DNA from: Bog-366 sp963722555
GTDB lineage: Bacteria; Acidobacteriota; Terriglobia; UBA7540
DNA length: 64,000 bases
Assembly: GCA_963722555.1 (NCBI GenBank)
Contig: CAVRNQ010000007.1
Location: 1,922,001 to 1,986,000, forward strand
Reading direction: 5' to 3'
Positions within the stretch are counted from its first letter, which is position 1; each line of letters starts with the position of its first letter. Under the pieces are notes generated by a model. The model did no database searches. It worked only from the letters and a program-made list of their open reading frames with translations, and was not told the DNA's origin. The position numbers and the translations under genes were made by a program. This document shows positions 8,174 to 16,948 of this stretch, in pieces.

Positions 8174-9529
8174 GTGAGCCGTCGAGCCGCCATTTTCTGC
8201 CAGGTGCTGTTCTTTTCACTCTGGATCGTTCCTGCCGCGCGCAGCCAGCCAGGGAAACTCGACGGGCTGATCGACCGCGAGCTGCCGTCGTGGCTATCCA
8301 CCTACAAGGCGCTGCACGCCGCGCCCGAGCTTTCCCACCACGAGGAGAAGACCTCGGCCCTCCTGGCCGGCCAACTTCGCGCCCTGGGTTTCAGCGTCAC
8401 GGAACACGTGGGCAAGTACGAGCACGCGGAGTGGACCGGTTACGGCGTCGTGGCCTTGCTGAAAAATGGCGACGGCCCCACCGTCCTGGTTCGCACTGAG
8501 CTCGATGGCCTTCCCGTGGAGGAGAAAACCGGACTGCCTTACGCGAGTAAAGTCCGCGCCCAGGACGATGCGGGGCGCGAGGTGGGTGTGATGCACGCTT
8601 GCGGGCACGACCTCCACATCACGGCGCTGCTGGGGACGGCGAAAATGCTGGTGGAACTCAGGGACCAATGGCGCGGCACGCTGCTGATGGTCGGGCAGCC
8701 TGCGGAGGAAGCGGTCTCGGGCGCGCAGGCGATGCTCGACGACGGGCTTTACACGCGCTTCCCGCGCCCGGATTATGCCTTAGCGCTGCACGACACCGGG
8801 GCGCTCGAGGCCGGCAAGGTCGGGTACACCCCGGGCTACGCGCTGGCGAGCTCGACCTCCGTGGATGTCATCATGCGCGGGATCGGCGGGCACGGGTCAG
8901 CTCCGCAAGCGGCCAAGGACCCCGTGGTCGCGGCAGCCCAATTTGTTCTGGCGTTGCAGACTATTGTCAGCCGCGAGGATTCCCCCTTCGATCCTGCCGT
9001 GGTCACGGTCGGCTCGATTCACGGGGGCACCCGCTACAACATCATTCCCGATGAAGTGCATTTGCAGCTCACCCTGCGGACGTACAAGGAAGAAGTGCGC
9101 CAGCGCATCCTGCGCTCGCTTGACCGCATGGCCAAAGGCATCGCGGCCACCGATGGCATTCCGGAATCGCGCGCGCCCATCGTGAAAGCCAGCGATACGG
9201 AATACACTCCTGCGACCTATAACGATCCGCGCTTGACGGAACGCTTGGCGCGGGTCTTTGAAAAGGTACTGGGCCGCGAGAACGCGGTCGAGATGCCACC
9301 CGTCATGGCCAGCGAGGATTTCTGCCGCTTTGGCCTCGAGAACCGCCAAATCCCCATCTGTCAGTTTTCGCTGGGCGCCGTCGATCCCGGCAAGCTCGAG
9401 GAGAGCCGGCGCACCGGAACCCCTCTGCCGGGCCTGCATTCCAGTTTGTGGGCTCCCGTGCCGGAACCGGCGATTCGGACGGGCGTGAAGGCCATGACCA
9501 GCGCCGTCCTGGACTTGATGGCGAAGTAG
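8174..9529 (+). CDS. secreted M20-family amidohydrolase (N-acyl-amino-acid amidohydrolase type)
   Basis: A 451-residue zinc-dependent amidohydrolase of the M20D/hippurate hydrolase type. A signal peptide (IFCQVLFFSLWIVPAARSQ) indicates export. Family motifs: YKALHAAPELSHHEEKT, VLVRTELDGLPVEEKTGLPYAS, the metal-binding VMHACGHDLHITALLG, GQPAEEAVSGAQAML, and MASEDFCRFG near the C-terminus. The start is the GTG at 8174, preceded by GGGGAGGA with good spacing; the frame is open further upstream but that part is the MITE-containing leader. Substrate specificity is not readable. It is convergent with the fucosidase gene, a perfect hairpin separating the two. Confidence 0.88.
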   Translation: MSRRAAIFCQVLFFSLWIVPAARSQPGKLDGLIDRELPSWLSTYKALHAAPELSHHEEKTSALLAGQLRALGFSVTEHVGKYEHAEWTGYGVVALLKNGDGPTVLVRTELDGLPVEEKTGLPYASKVRAQDDAGREVGVMHACGHDLHITALLGTAKMLVELRDQWRGTLLMVGQPAEEAVSGAQAMLDDGLYTRFPRPDYALALHDTGALEAGKVGYTPGYALASSTSVDVIMRGIGGHGSAPQAAKDPVVAAAQFVLALQTIVSREDSPFDPAVVTVGSIHGGTRYNIIPDEVHLQLTLRTYKEEVRQRILRSLDRMAKGIAATDGIPESRAPIVKASDTEYTPATYNDPRLTERLARVFEKVLGRENAVEMPPVMASEDFCRFGLENRQIPICQFSLGAVDPGKLEESRRTGTPLPGLHSSLWAPVPEPAIRTGVKAMTSAVLDLMAK

Positions 9530-9574
9530 GGGGCTGAAGAGCTGTATGGGTCCGGGGAATAGTGGAATAGAAGG

Positions 9575-9659
9575 GTAGCGCGGACCTGTTCTGTAGGTCC
9601 GCGGCTTTTCCTTGCCCATAGGTGACGAGCCGCGGACCTACAGAACAGGTCCGCGCTAC
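9575..9659. repeat. perfect long hairpin, family B copy 1 (possible bidirectional terminator)
   Basis: An 85-bp palindrome whose ~30-bp arms (starting GTAGCGCGGACCTGTTCTGT) match perfectly, around a ~25-bp loop. A second copy, with the loop in the opposite orientation, is at 62611-62695. Here it separates the 3' ends of two convergent genes, so it could end transcription from both sides, but there is no T tract and its repetition points to a mobile or amplified element. Confidence 0.85.
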
Positions 9660-9674
9660 ACCTGCTCCTTCCCC

Positions 9675-11270
9675 CTACTTGCTGGCCGTGGCTGCATCCA
9701 CCGGTGCTATCTTGAACGCGAAGGCATAATCGCCGGGCTTCTGCGCGGGAAGCTGCACGGTCAATCCCTCGCGAGTGCGGGTCCAGCGAAGTTCCGCCGG
9801 CGATCCCAGCAGGCTGACGCTGCGAATCTCTTGCCGGGTGTGCGGCGAACCCGTCCCCAGCGATTTAATCGTGAGCTTGCCGCTTTCCGGCCACGCCAGC
9901 GCGATAGCGTAGAGCGTGCCGCCCTTGGCGGTAAAACGGACGTCCTGCGCCGTATACGGTTTGGTCGCGGCGTCAGCAAACTGGCCGGTGTTCGCCTGGG
10001 TTGGCCCTTCTCCGTAAATCTTCCACGGCCGCGTCCCGTAAATCGCTTCACCGTTCACATCCAGCCAGCGGCCCATCGCCAGCAGAATTTTCTGCGCTTC
10101 CGCCGGGATGGTGCCATCCGCTTTCGGCCCCACGTTCAACAGCAGGCAGCCATTCTTGCTGACGATATCGACCAACTCTCCGATGAGCGAAGCCGGGGCG
10201 CGAAACTCGTCGCCCTCGATGTACCCCCACGACTTGACGCTGATGGAGGTGTCGGTTTGCCAGAACAGGGGACGGATCCCTTCCAGTTGCCCGCGCTCAA
10301 TGTCGAGCACCGCCGCGCGCTCGGGAAACGTTTTGAGCTTGTAGTTGATGGCCACACCGCGTTTCCATTCCGCGCCCCGGTTGTAGTAGTAGGCGGCCAG
10401 CCGCTGGAGGTAGGGCTGGAAGACCGGTTGTTCGATCCACCAGTCGAACCAGAGGACTTCCGGCTGGTACTTCTCGACGATCTCGGAGGTTCGCGCCAGC
10501 CAATTATCCAGGTGGGCCTTATCCGGCTGGGTCTTATCGGACTGCGCGGGACCGTAGAAATCGGCGTAGCGCGGGTCGCGGACGTCGGAATCAAAGGTCT
10601 TGCCTCCATTCATGAACCACCAGTGCTCGGCGCGATGCGACGAGGCCCCGAAATGCAATCCCTGCTTGCGCACGGCGCGTTCGAGTTCGCCCACCACGTC
10701 GCGCTTGGGTCCCATCTTCACGGCCGTCCAATCGCTGAAGCTCAGGTCGTACATGGCAAAACCGTCATGGTGCTCGGCCACGGGCATGACGTAGCGGGCG
10801 CCCGCCCGGCGGAACAGCTCCGCCCACTCGTCCGCATTGAATTTCTCGGCGCGGAAGAGCGGGATGAAATCCTTGTAGCCGAACTTCGCGGGGGGGCCAT
10901 AGGTTTCCAGGTGATGTTTGTAAACGGGATTATCCAGGAGGTACATGTCGCGGGGGTACCACTCATTGTCGAAAGCCGGCACGGAGTACACCCCCCAGTG
11001 CAGGAAGATTCCGAACTTGGCGTCCTGGTACCACTCCGGCGCCTGGTATTTCTCAAGCGACTCCCAGTTGGGCTGGAAGGGGCCCTCGACGGCAATCTTA
11101 TCGACCCGTTCGACATCCGCGGCGATGCGCCGATCCTGGGTGCACGCTGGAATGCTCAGCAGCAGGAGGCTCAGGCCCGCGGCCACCGCCAGCCTCGCAA
11201 GCTTCCGAGAACGGGCCTGCGCCCGCGCGGTTGTGGGAAAATGGGAAACCTCGTAACTATAGCTGCTCAT
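9675..11270 (-). CDS. GH29 alpha-L-fucosidase, secreted, possibly a lipoprotein
   Basis: A retaining glycoside hydrolase of family 29 that releases L-fucose. The 531-residue product starts at MSSYSYEVSHF; an export signal (LAVAAGLSLLLLSIPACTQD) ends in a Cys, compatible with a lipoprotein though the lipobox is not ideal. GH29 landmarks: WYQDAKFGIFLHWGVYSVPAF, YVMPVAEHHDGFAMYD, a KRDVVGELERAVRKQGLHFG helix, and EVLWFDWWIEQ with the expected nucleophile Asp. NGCLLLNVGPKADGTIPAEAQ and a beta-sandwich C-terminus follow. The frame is open another 75 codons upstream, but those residues look non-protein-like. A role in scavenging plant or microbial glycans fits the GH51 enzyme at 38.5 kb. Confidence 0.92.
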   Translation of the reverse strand: MSSYSYEVSHFPTTARAQARSRKLARLAVAAGLSLLLLSIPACTQDRRIAADVERVDKIAVEGPFQPNWESLEKYQAPEWYQDAKFGIFLHWGVYSVPAFDNEWYPRDMYLLDNPVYKHHLETYGPPAKFGYKDFIPLFRAEKFNADEWAELFRRAGARYVMPVAEHHDGFAMYDLSFSDWTAVKMGPKRDVVGELERAVRKQGLHFGASSHRAEHWWFMNGGKTFDSDVRDPRYADFYGPAQSDKTQPDKAHLDNWLARTSEIVEKYQPEVLWFDWWIEQPVFQPYLQRLAAYYYNRGAEWKRGVAINYKLKTFPERAAVLDIERGQLEGIRPLFWQTDTSISVKSWGYIEGDEFRAPASLIGELVDIVSKNGCLLLNVGPKADGTIPAEAQKILLAMGRWLDVNGEAIYGTRPWKIYGEGPTQANTGQFADAATKPYTAQDVRFTAKGGTLYAIALAWPESGKLTIKSLGTGSPHTRQEIRSVSLLGSPAELRWTRTREGLTVQLPAQKPGDYAFAFKIAPVDAATASK

Positions 11271-11485
11271 GCTGTGCCCCCTCGCTCCTATAGAATTCCT
11301 CATCTCCGCCGTAGCCGCGGAGGTTAAGGGCTCCCAGTGCGCCCGGCGCAAGCTCAGGCCGAGTACCGGGCTCCTTTGCGGGCGAACTGGAATGTACCTG
11401 CTGACTGCGAAAACGGATGCGAAGCGCAGTGTAGCATTTCGCACGGTGGGGTCACAAGCCGAGTGGAGTTTGGGCCTCAAGAGGC

Positions 11486-11608
11486 TGCGTGACAACTCAG
11501 ACCCGGCTCTCGTAGAGGCCGCCTTTAGGCGGGCAAGTCTTTGAATCTATGATGCCGCCCTGAAGGGCGCCGCTACGAAAAGCAGCCCCCTCCCCGAGTT
11601 GTCACACA
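11486..11608. repeat. short inverted-repeat element with GTGACAACTC ends, in a 420-bp gene-free stretch
   Basis: A 123-bp MITE-like element: TGCGTGACAACTC at the left and GAGTTGTCACACA at the right, with an inner imperfect hairpin GTAGAGGCCGCC...GCGCCGCTAC. It lies upstream of the fucosidase gene and downstream of the beta-propeller gene on the same strand. No gene is seen in 11271-11691. The inner arms resemble those of the element at 56950, which has different outer ends. Confidence 0.7.
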
Positions 11609-11691
11609 GACTCTCAAGCTGCAAGGCGGGCAGGACCTCATGGGCGGCGCGTCCCCGTACCTGCCCAGCCAGCTCTCCCTTTCGCCGCGCC

Positions 11692-13032
11692 TCAGCGCGC
11701 GCCGCGAAGCTGCAAGGCATACACGTAGCCGTCGGTGCTGCCCACGTAGAGGACGCCATCCACAATCGAAGGCGAAGAGACAATTGCCCCGAGTGCGAAG
11801 AGTTTGTGCACGGCCAGGACCATGTCTTCCCAGAAGTCGGAGACGAAGATTCTGGCATAGTCCGGCTTGCCGTCCGGAAGCAAAAACGCGGGCAGGTTTG
11901 CCTTGCTGCTGTCCGTCTGGAATTCCCAGCGTGGCTTGCCGGCCTTGAGGTCGATGGCGAGCAACTTGCCATCAAAGACGCCGAAGTAGGCCATGTCACC
12001 GGCGACGGCGGGCGAGGAGAAGACGAACAACCCGGTGGGAAGCGTGAAGCGCTCCTTACCCGTCGCGGCATCGACGGCGTGAAAGAGCGCGCTGTCGGAG
12101 GTGGCGAAGTAGGTGACCCCGTTGCGAACTACCGGAGACACAATCACCCACGAACCCTGGGTGGGAAAATTCCACTTCTGCTGCCCGGTCTGGGCGTCCA
12201 CGGCATAGAGGTGCGAGTCGCGGCAGCCGAAGTAAACCGTGCCATCGGCGACGACCGGGGAGGACTGAATGCCGACCTGATTGAAGATCTGCGGGTCCTC
12301 ACCCGTCTTGAACTTCCATTTCTCCTGGCCGGTTTCCGCGTCGAGGGCGTAGAGGTAGCTGTCCCAACTACCGATATAGACAATCCCCGCGGCAATGGCC
12401 GGGGAGGCATGCACCACCCCGTGCGTGTAAAATTTCCACTTCAGCCGCCCCGTCTTGGCCTCGAGCGCGTAAACGTTGCCGTCGCCGCAGCCGAAGTACA
12501 CCCCGCCGTTCGAGAGCGCCGGCGAGGAGAGATAGAAATCCCAGGAGTCGGGAATCGTCTGCTGGTGCGGGGTGACACCGTGCAGGCCCTTGGCCTCGAA
12601 GCGGCGTTCGCCTGCGGTTTCGAACTTCCAGAGCTGCTTGCCGGTTTGCGGGTCGAGCGCGTAGAAGCTGCCGTCGCCGCTCAGAAAGTAAACAGCCTCG
12701 GACGAGACCGCGGGGCTGGAATTGATTGCCCCGGCTTTGGTTTCGAAATGCCATTTCTCGGTTCCCGTGGCGGCGTCGAGCGCGTAAAGGTTGCGGTCGT
12801 CGCTGCCCACATACACGACGCCCGCGTAAACGGCCGGCGAGGAAAACACGTGGCCGCGGGTTTTGAACTTCCATTGCACTCCTGCGAAATCGGTAAGGCC
12901 TGAGCCGGGATAGACACCCGTGCGCTCCGGCCCGCCGCGGAACATGGCGGGCTGGGAGTCGGGCCGCGCCTGCACTCCAAGACTGAGGATAATCAGAAAG
13001 CCTGGAACAAACATCTTCATGGCACGAAGCAT
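11692..13032 (-). CDS. secreted PQQ-type (YVTN-like) beta-propeller protein
   Basis: A 446-residue exported protein: MLRAMKMFVPGFLIILSLGVQA is a signal peptide. The rest is a tandem series of about seven propeller blades, each with the pattern VYVGS-x-D-x-x-LYALDA-x-TG-x-x-x-WKF followed by SSPAV, as in PQQ-binding-like and BamB-like domains. No dehydrogenase active-site Asp or haem-binding Cys motif is evident, so a structural or binding role is more likely than an enzyme. The ATG at 13032 is chosen because AAAGGA lies six bases upstream; a family A repeat starts 15 bases further up. Confidence 0.85.
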   Translation of the reverse strand: MLRAMKMFVPGFLIILSLGVQARPDSQPAMFRGGPERTGVYPGSGLTDFAGVQWKFKTRGHVFSSPAVYAGVVYVGSDDRNLYALDAATGTEKWHFETKAGAINSSPAVSSEAVYFLSGDGSFYALDPQTGKQLWKFETAGERRFEAKGLHGVTPHQQTIPDSWDFYLSSPALSNGGVYFGCGDGNVYALEAKTGRLKWKFYTHGVVHASPAIAAGIVYIGSWDSYLYALDAETGQEKWKFKTGEDPQIFNQVGIQSSPVVADGTVYFGCRDSHLYAVDAQTGQQKWNFPTQGSWVIVSPVVRNGVTYFATSDSALFHAVDAATGKERFTLPTGLFVFSSPAVAGDMAYFGVFDGKLLAIDLKAGKPRWEFQTDSSKANLPAFLLPDGKPDYARIFVSDFWEDMVLAVHKLFALGAIVSSPSIVDGVLYVGSTDGYVYALQLRGAR

Positions 13033-13046
13033 GTTGAATCCTTTAG

Positions 13047-13258
13047 CAGGTTGATGAAAAACTCGTCGAAGTGTCATCCTGAGGAGCCGCAGGCGGTCCT
13101 GAGTGAAACGAAGGAAGGATCTCTGTATTTGCTTGATTCCATAAATACCGGGATTCTTCGCGCAGTTTACCCTGAGCGAAATACCGAGATCCTTCGCTTC
13201 GCTCAGGATGACAGCGAAGGGCTCAGAATGACACGGCCCAGGGTTTTTTCATCAACCT
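13047..13258. repeat. MITE-like palindromic element, family A copy 3 (variant ends)
   Basis: A 212-bp variant with ends CAGGTTGATGAAAAAC and GTTTTTTCATCAACCT and the inner GTGTCATCCTGAGGAG / CTCAGGATGACAG arms; the right inner arm is present twice. It begins only 15 bases upstream of the beta-propeller start codon, so it forms that gene's leader or promoter region. Confidence 0.8.
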
Positions 13259-13471
13259 CATAGGAAAGTGAGATGCGCTTTCATCAGGAGTTACGGCCGA
13301 TACTTGCACGAAGTTCCAGGAAGATCAAGCAGCACTGCCTTATATGCCTGGCGACCAAGGCGGATTCCCGCTGGCGCGGGAATGACGGCACAGGCGGAAA
13401 GCTGCGGCCCCTTGCGTCGTCACCCCCGCGCCGGCGGGGGTCCATGTGGCTGCCGCTTATACTGAAGACCT
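13259..13471. other. gene-free stretch with two GC-rich hairpins
   Basis: No gene is supported here. Two strong hairpins are visible: ATTCCCGCTGGCGCGGGAAT near 13371 and ACCCCCGCGCCGGCGGGGGT near 13421. They lie downstream of the EamA permease gene and could end its transcription. A short open frame (13273) ends inside the hairpins and looks spurious. Confidence 0.5.
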
Positions 13472-14362
13472 CTATCCCTCGACCGGCGCGGGGGCCGCGC
13501 CACCCCACATTTCCGAAACCACCATGCCCGCCAGGATGAGGACAGAACCGAGCAGCACTTTTCCTCCCAGATGCTCTCCGGTCACTATTCGCGAAGTGAG
13601 CGCGGCAAAGACCGGCTCGAGGGCGAAAATCAGTGCGGTATGGGCCGGCGGCGTATACTGTTGGGCCCAGACTTGGATCCCGAAAGCAACGCCCGTGGCG
13701 AGGACCGCGGTCACGACCACGGCGAAAATGAGATGGCTGGTCCAGTGCAGCACCCAGGTGGGGCCGACGGGAAGGGCCACGGTCGAGAGGATACCCACCA
13801 CCAGGACTTGCGCCGGGGCGAGATGCAGGAATGAAATGCGGCGGGTGTAAACGCCGACCAGCACGATGTGAACCGCGAAGGAAAGGGCGCAGAACAGGGT
13901 GAGAACGTCACCACGATTGACGGTCCCCCACCCGGTGGGAAGCACCAGAAAGTAGAGTCCCGCGAGGCCGAGCCCCGCTCCGCCCAGGTTCGCGGCGCGC
14001 ATCCGGTAGCCGTGCATAAGCGCAATGAAGGGAACCAGGATGACGCTGAAGCCGGTGATGAAGGCGCTCTTCGAAGGTGTGGTGGAAGTGAGGCCCCAGG
14101 TTTGGAAGGCGTAGCCGGCGAAGAGAAGGATTCCCAGCAGCAGGCTGGGCAGGAGCGCTTGGCGATCGATGCGGCCACGCCCCATGACCAGCCACATCAG
14201 CAGGCCCGCCAGGGTGAAACGGACCGCGAGAAAAGGGAAGGGGGAGGCATCAGCAAGCGCACCCTTGACGATTACAAAGGTCGCTCCCCAGATGAAGCTG
14301 CTGACCACCAGGAGAATTTCCGCTTTGGTGCGCTGGTTCAAGACAAGCTGCTCCTTGCCCAT
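13472..14362 (-). CDS. EamA/DMT-family permease (drug/metabolite transporter)
   Basis: A 296-residue inner-membrane protein with ten predicted hydrophobic helices in two EamA repeats of about 140 residues each. Typical landmarks: SSFIWGATFVIVKGAL in helix 1, FPFLAVRFTLAGLLMWL in helix 2, and in the second half ALIFALEPVFAALTSRIVTGEHLGGK. Family members move metabolites, amino acids or nucleotide derivatives, often outward; the substrate is not readable here. It lies 69 bases downstream of the DRE-TIM synthase gene on the same strand, so the two may share a transcript. Confidence 0.88.
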   Translation of the reverse strand: MGKEQLVLNQRTKAEILLVVSSFIWGATFVIVKGALADASPFPFLAVRFTLAGLLMWLVMGRGRIDRQALLPSLLLGILLFAGYAFQTWGLTSTTPSKSAFITGFSVILVPFIALMHGYRMRAANLGGAGLGLAGLYFLVLPTGWGTVNRGDVLTLFCALSFAVHIVLVGVYTRRISFLHLAPAQVLVVGILSTVALPVGPTWVLHWTSHLIFAVVVTAVLATGVAFGIQVWAQQYTPPAHTALIFALEPVFAALTSRIVTGEHLGGKVLLGSVLILAGMVVSEMWGGAAPAPVEG

Positions 14363-14431
14363 GGGACGCGTTGCGGTGCAGGATGGATTCTGCAGGCGGC
14401 GAACGGGGAGGAACCCGACTCGGGGCGCGGC

Positions 14432-15667
14432 TCAGGGGGCGGGCTGGCCGCAAAGTTCCATAATTTCGTCATCAGTCAACAGGCGGTCCGCATGCTTGGC
14501 GTAGGTGAAGATTTTCTCCACCAGTTCGGGGCGGGCGGGAATTCCCCGCCTTTCCAGCCAATGAATCACGTTGGACTTGCCGCTTAAGGGACCGATCTCA
14601 ATCTTTTGTTCCAATCCAAACCAATGGGAAGGCACGCCGGAATAGACCCGGTTAGCCAGTTCCACATCCTGCTTCTTGAAGGCCTTAATGACCGCGGCCG
14701 CGTGGACGCCCGTGGCGGTACGAAACGCATCCGAACCCACCACCGGGTAGTTGGGCGGAATGGGCACACCGACCGCTTCCGAGACCACCTCGCAGTATTC
14801 CTTCAGCCTGGTCAGGTCGCGGTCGATCGCGCCCAGCAGTTTCAAATTGACCAGCAGTTGGTCCAGGGGTGTGTTACCCACGCGTTCACCGATGCCCAGC
14901 GCGGCGCCATGCACCTGGTCGGCGCCGGCGGCCAGCGCCGCGAGCGCATTGGCGACGCCCAGGCCGCGGTCGGAATGGCCGTGCCAGTCAATGCGAACGG
15001 CGGCGCCCGAGGGCTTCACAACTTCTTCGCGCACAAAGCGGATGAGCGCCTGCGTCCCGCGCGGGGTGGCGTGGCCGACGGTGTCGCAGACGACGATGGC
15101 GCGCGCGCCGCAGGCGATGGCCGTCGAGTAAAGTTTCTTGATGACCTCGGGGCGAGCGCGCGTGGTGTCTTCGGTGACGTACATGGAAGGCAGGCCAAGA
15201 CTCACCACGTATTTGACGGCCTGCTCGGTCGAGTGCAGCAGGAAATCCAGCGTCCAGTCCTCGGCGTACTGGCGGATAGGGCTCGAGCCGAGAAACGTGG
15301 CGACTTCGATTTCGACACCGCTGGCTTCGACCACGTCGGCAATAGGGCGGATGTCAGAGGCGACCGTGCGCGCCGCGCAGTTGGGGCGGATGCGCAGCCG
15401 GGAGCTCGAGATTTCACGGGCCAGCCGCAGGACGTGTTCTGCGGCCCGCGGCCCCGCCCCGGGCAGGCCCAGGTTGACGGAATCAATCCCCAGCGCTTCC
15501 ATCAAGTGGAGGATGCGGATTTTCTTGTCGATGGGAGGATCCAGCACGGAAGGCGATTGCAGGCCGTCGCGCAGGGTCTCATCGTCAAGCTTGGGCGCGA
15601 CGTTGGACGTCCACTCCGGACCGTCCACCCGATTCCAGTCGTAGATAAGATCGCTCGTGGAATTCAT
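14432..15667 (-). CDS. DRE-TIM acyltransferase (2-isopropylmalate/homocitrate/citramalate synthase family) lacking the regulatory domain
   Basis: A 411-residue TIM-barrel enzyme that condenses an acyl-CoA with a 2-oxo acid. The signature near residue 28 is DDETLRDGLQSPSV, a variant of DRE-TIM in which Asp replaces the usual first residues. Metal ligands are in IDWHGHSDRGLGVANALAALAAGA, followed by GERVGNTPLDQLLVNL. The C-terminal subdomain (TGVHAAAVIKAFKK, ... SGKSNVIHWLERRG) is present, but the leucine-binding LeuA dimer domain is absent. This fits homocitrate/citramalate-like or an unassigned side-branch synthase. No other leu or lys genes are nearby, so the substrate pair stays open. Confidence 0.8.
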   Translation of the reverse strand: MNSTSDLIYDWNRVDGPEWTSNVAPKLDDETLRDGLQSPSVLDPPIDKKIRILHLMEALGIDSVNLGLPGAGPRAAEHVLRLAREISSSRLRIRPNCAARTVASDIRPIADVVEASGVEIEVATFLGSSPIRQYAEDWTLDFLLHSTEQAVKYVVSLGLPSMYVTEDTTRARPEVIKKLYSTAIACGARAIVVCDTVGHATPRGTQALIRFVREEVVKPSGAAVRIDWHGHSDRGLGVANALAALAAGADQVHGAALGIGERVGNTPLDQLLVNLKLLGAIDRDLTRLKEYCEVVSEAVGVPIPPNYPVVGSDAFRTATGVHAAAVIKAFKKQDVELANRVYSGVPSHWFGLEQKIEIGPLSGKSNVIHWLERRGIPARPELVEKIFTYAKHADRLLTDDEIMELCGQPAP

Positions 15668-15722
15668 GTGGGGCTGCGGAATTCCCCGGCCGATGGGGCC
15701 GCGGGCCGACAGGCGCGCCGAG

Positions 15723-16034
15723 CTACTTGGGGTTCTTGCCCTGAAAATCGCCCCAGAGGGTTACTGGACGAAGTTGAAACTTCTGGCCCGCGGTGGAGCG
15801 ATCGGTTGAAACCGGGCGATAGAGGGTATGGCAGCGTTCGCAGCGATAGACCTCGGCGTCCTTGCCGAACTCCTCGACCGCTCGGGCTTCTTCCTCGCTG
15901 ACGGTGAGTTGCAGCGGGTGGTAGTAATACCAGCGCTTGAGGTGCCCGCAACACAATTCGCCCTTGGCGTCTTTCTCGTCACACGCCCGCTGGCCGGGTT
16001 TCTTTTCTTTGATTTTCAAGGCTGTAGTGCTCAC
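15723..16034 (-). CDS. small Cys-rich protein, probable zinc-ribbon
   Basis: A 103-residue cytoplasmic protein not assigned to a named family. The GTG at 16034 is chosen because GGGAG lies nine bases upstream; the frame is open 31 codons further but without protein-like sequence. It contains Cys pairs and His residues in two clusters: ACDEKDAKGELCCGHLKRW around residues 17-36 and VYRCERCHTLYRP around 70-82. This pattern suggests one zinc site built from both clusters. The start of the protein is Lys-rich. It lies between the synthase gene and truA on the same strand. A role in RNA or protein binding is only a guess. Confidence 0.65.
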   Translation of the reverse strand: MSTTALKIKEKKPGQRACDEKDAKGELCCGHLKRWYYYHPLQLTVSEEEARAVEEFGKDAEVYRCERCHTLYRPVSTDRSTAGQKFQLRPVTLWGDFQGKNPK

Positions 16035-16192
16035 CGCAAAGTTCTCCCGTGAAACACTGGATTCTTGACTTGCCCCTCGCGGCCGAAAGCCCGCCCCTCT
16101 TAGAGGCGGCCAAGGACTCGATGCCAAGATATTCTACTCGAAGCCCCTCCAGAATTCCAAGTTGCGCGTGGGTGAGGGCCCTGGCACCCGAG

Positions 16193-16948
16193 TCAGGCAT
16201 AGTCCACCTTCATCAGACAGAGGCCTTGGGCGGGCGCCGTGGGGCCGGCTTGAGTACGGTCGCGCGCGGCGAGGATGCGCAGCATGTCACGCGGCGCGAG
16301 TTTTCCCCTGCCGACCTCCAGCAGTGTGCCCACGATGTTGCGAACCATGTGGTGGAGAAAACCGTTGCCCGTCACCTCGTACACCAGCAGGAGGGTCCGG
16401 GGCCGCCAGAGAAGCCGCGACCGAAAGATGACCCGCACCATGGATTTCGTGTCTTCGTCGTTTTGGCCATCTCTCGCGGCGAAAGAAGTGAAATCATGTT
16501 CACCTTCGAGGAGTCGCGCCGCCTGCGCCATCCGCCCCCCATCCAGCGGGTAGGGATGGTGGTAAACAAACCGCCCCACGAACGGCGAGCAAACCGGCGT
16601 CTGCAAAATCCGGTACCGGTAAGTCTTCGATCGCACCGCATAGCGTGCGTGAAAGGTCGGGACCGCCTCTTCGGCCGCTTTGACACGCACCGAGGGCGGA
16701 AGCAAGTCATTGAGCGCCGTGACGAGGTTCGGGCAGGGAATTGAGGAAGCGGTGTGGAAATTGGCCACCTGATGCAGGGCATGCACGCCAGCGTCGGTTC
16801 GCCCCGAGCCGCACACCGGCGCGGAGGCGCCCGTAAGCCTTTGGATGGCATCCTCCAGGCAGCCCTGGACGGTGGGAGCGGCGGGCTGGCGCTGCCAGCC
16901 GTGAAAGTCCGTTCCGTCATAGGCAAGAGTGAGTCGAATGTTGCGCAC
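16193..16948 (-). CDS. truA: tRNA pseudouridine synthase A
   Basis: Isomerises uridines 38-40 in the tRNA anticodon stem. The 251-residue protein shows the family's N-terminal LAYDGTDFHGWQRQP, the catalytic motif GSGRTDAGVHALHQVANF (nucleophilic Asp), the YRYRIL strand, and the C-terminal VTGNGFLHHMVRNIVGTLLEVG block. Length and motif order are normal. The start is a GTG (protein MRNIRLTL). Its upstream region runs into a 610-bp stretch without genes. Confidence 0.95.
   Translation of the reverse strand: MRNIRLTLAYDGTDFHGWQRQPAAPTVQGCLEDAIQRLTGASAPVCGSGRTDAGVHALHQVANFHTASSIPCPNLVTALNDLLPPSVRVKAAEEAVPTFHARYAVRSKTYRYRILQTPVCSPFVGRFVYHHPYPLDGGRMAQAARLLEGEHDFTSFAARDGQNDEDTKSMVRVIFRSRLLWRPRTLLLVYEVTGNGFLHHMVRNIVGTLLEVGRGKLAPRDMLRILAARDRTQAGPTAPAQGLCLMKVDYA

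Noticed and set aside
9612..11327. 571-codon open frame on the + strand opposite the fucosidase gene
   Set aside because: Antisense shadow in GC-rich DNA; the sequence is not protein-like, while the - strand has complete GH29 motifs.
11599..12903. 434-codon + strand frame opposite the beta-propeller gene
   Set aside because: Its apparent repeats (VEGVEVAV-type) mirror the propeller blades on the other strand; no ribosome site or family match.
13268..13465. Short frame of 65 codons after family A copy 3
   Set aside because: It runs through two GC hairpins and has no start signal.
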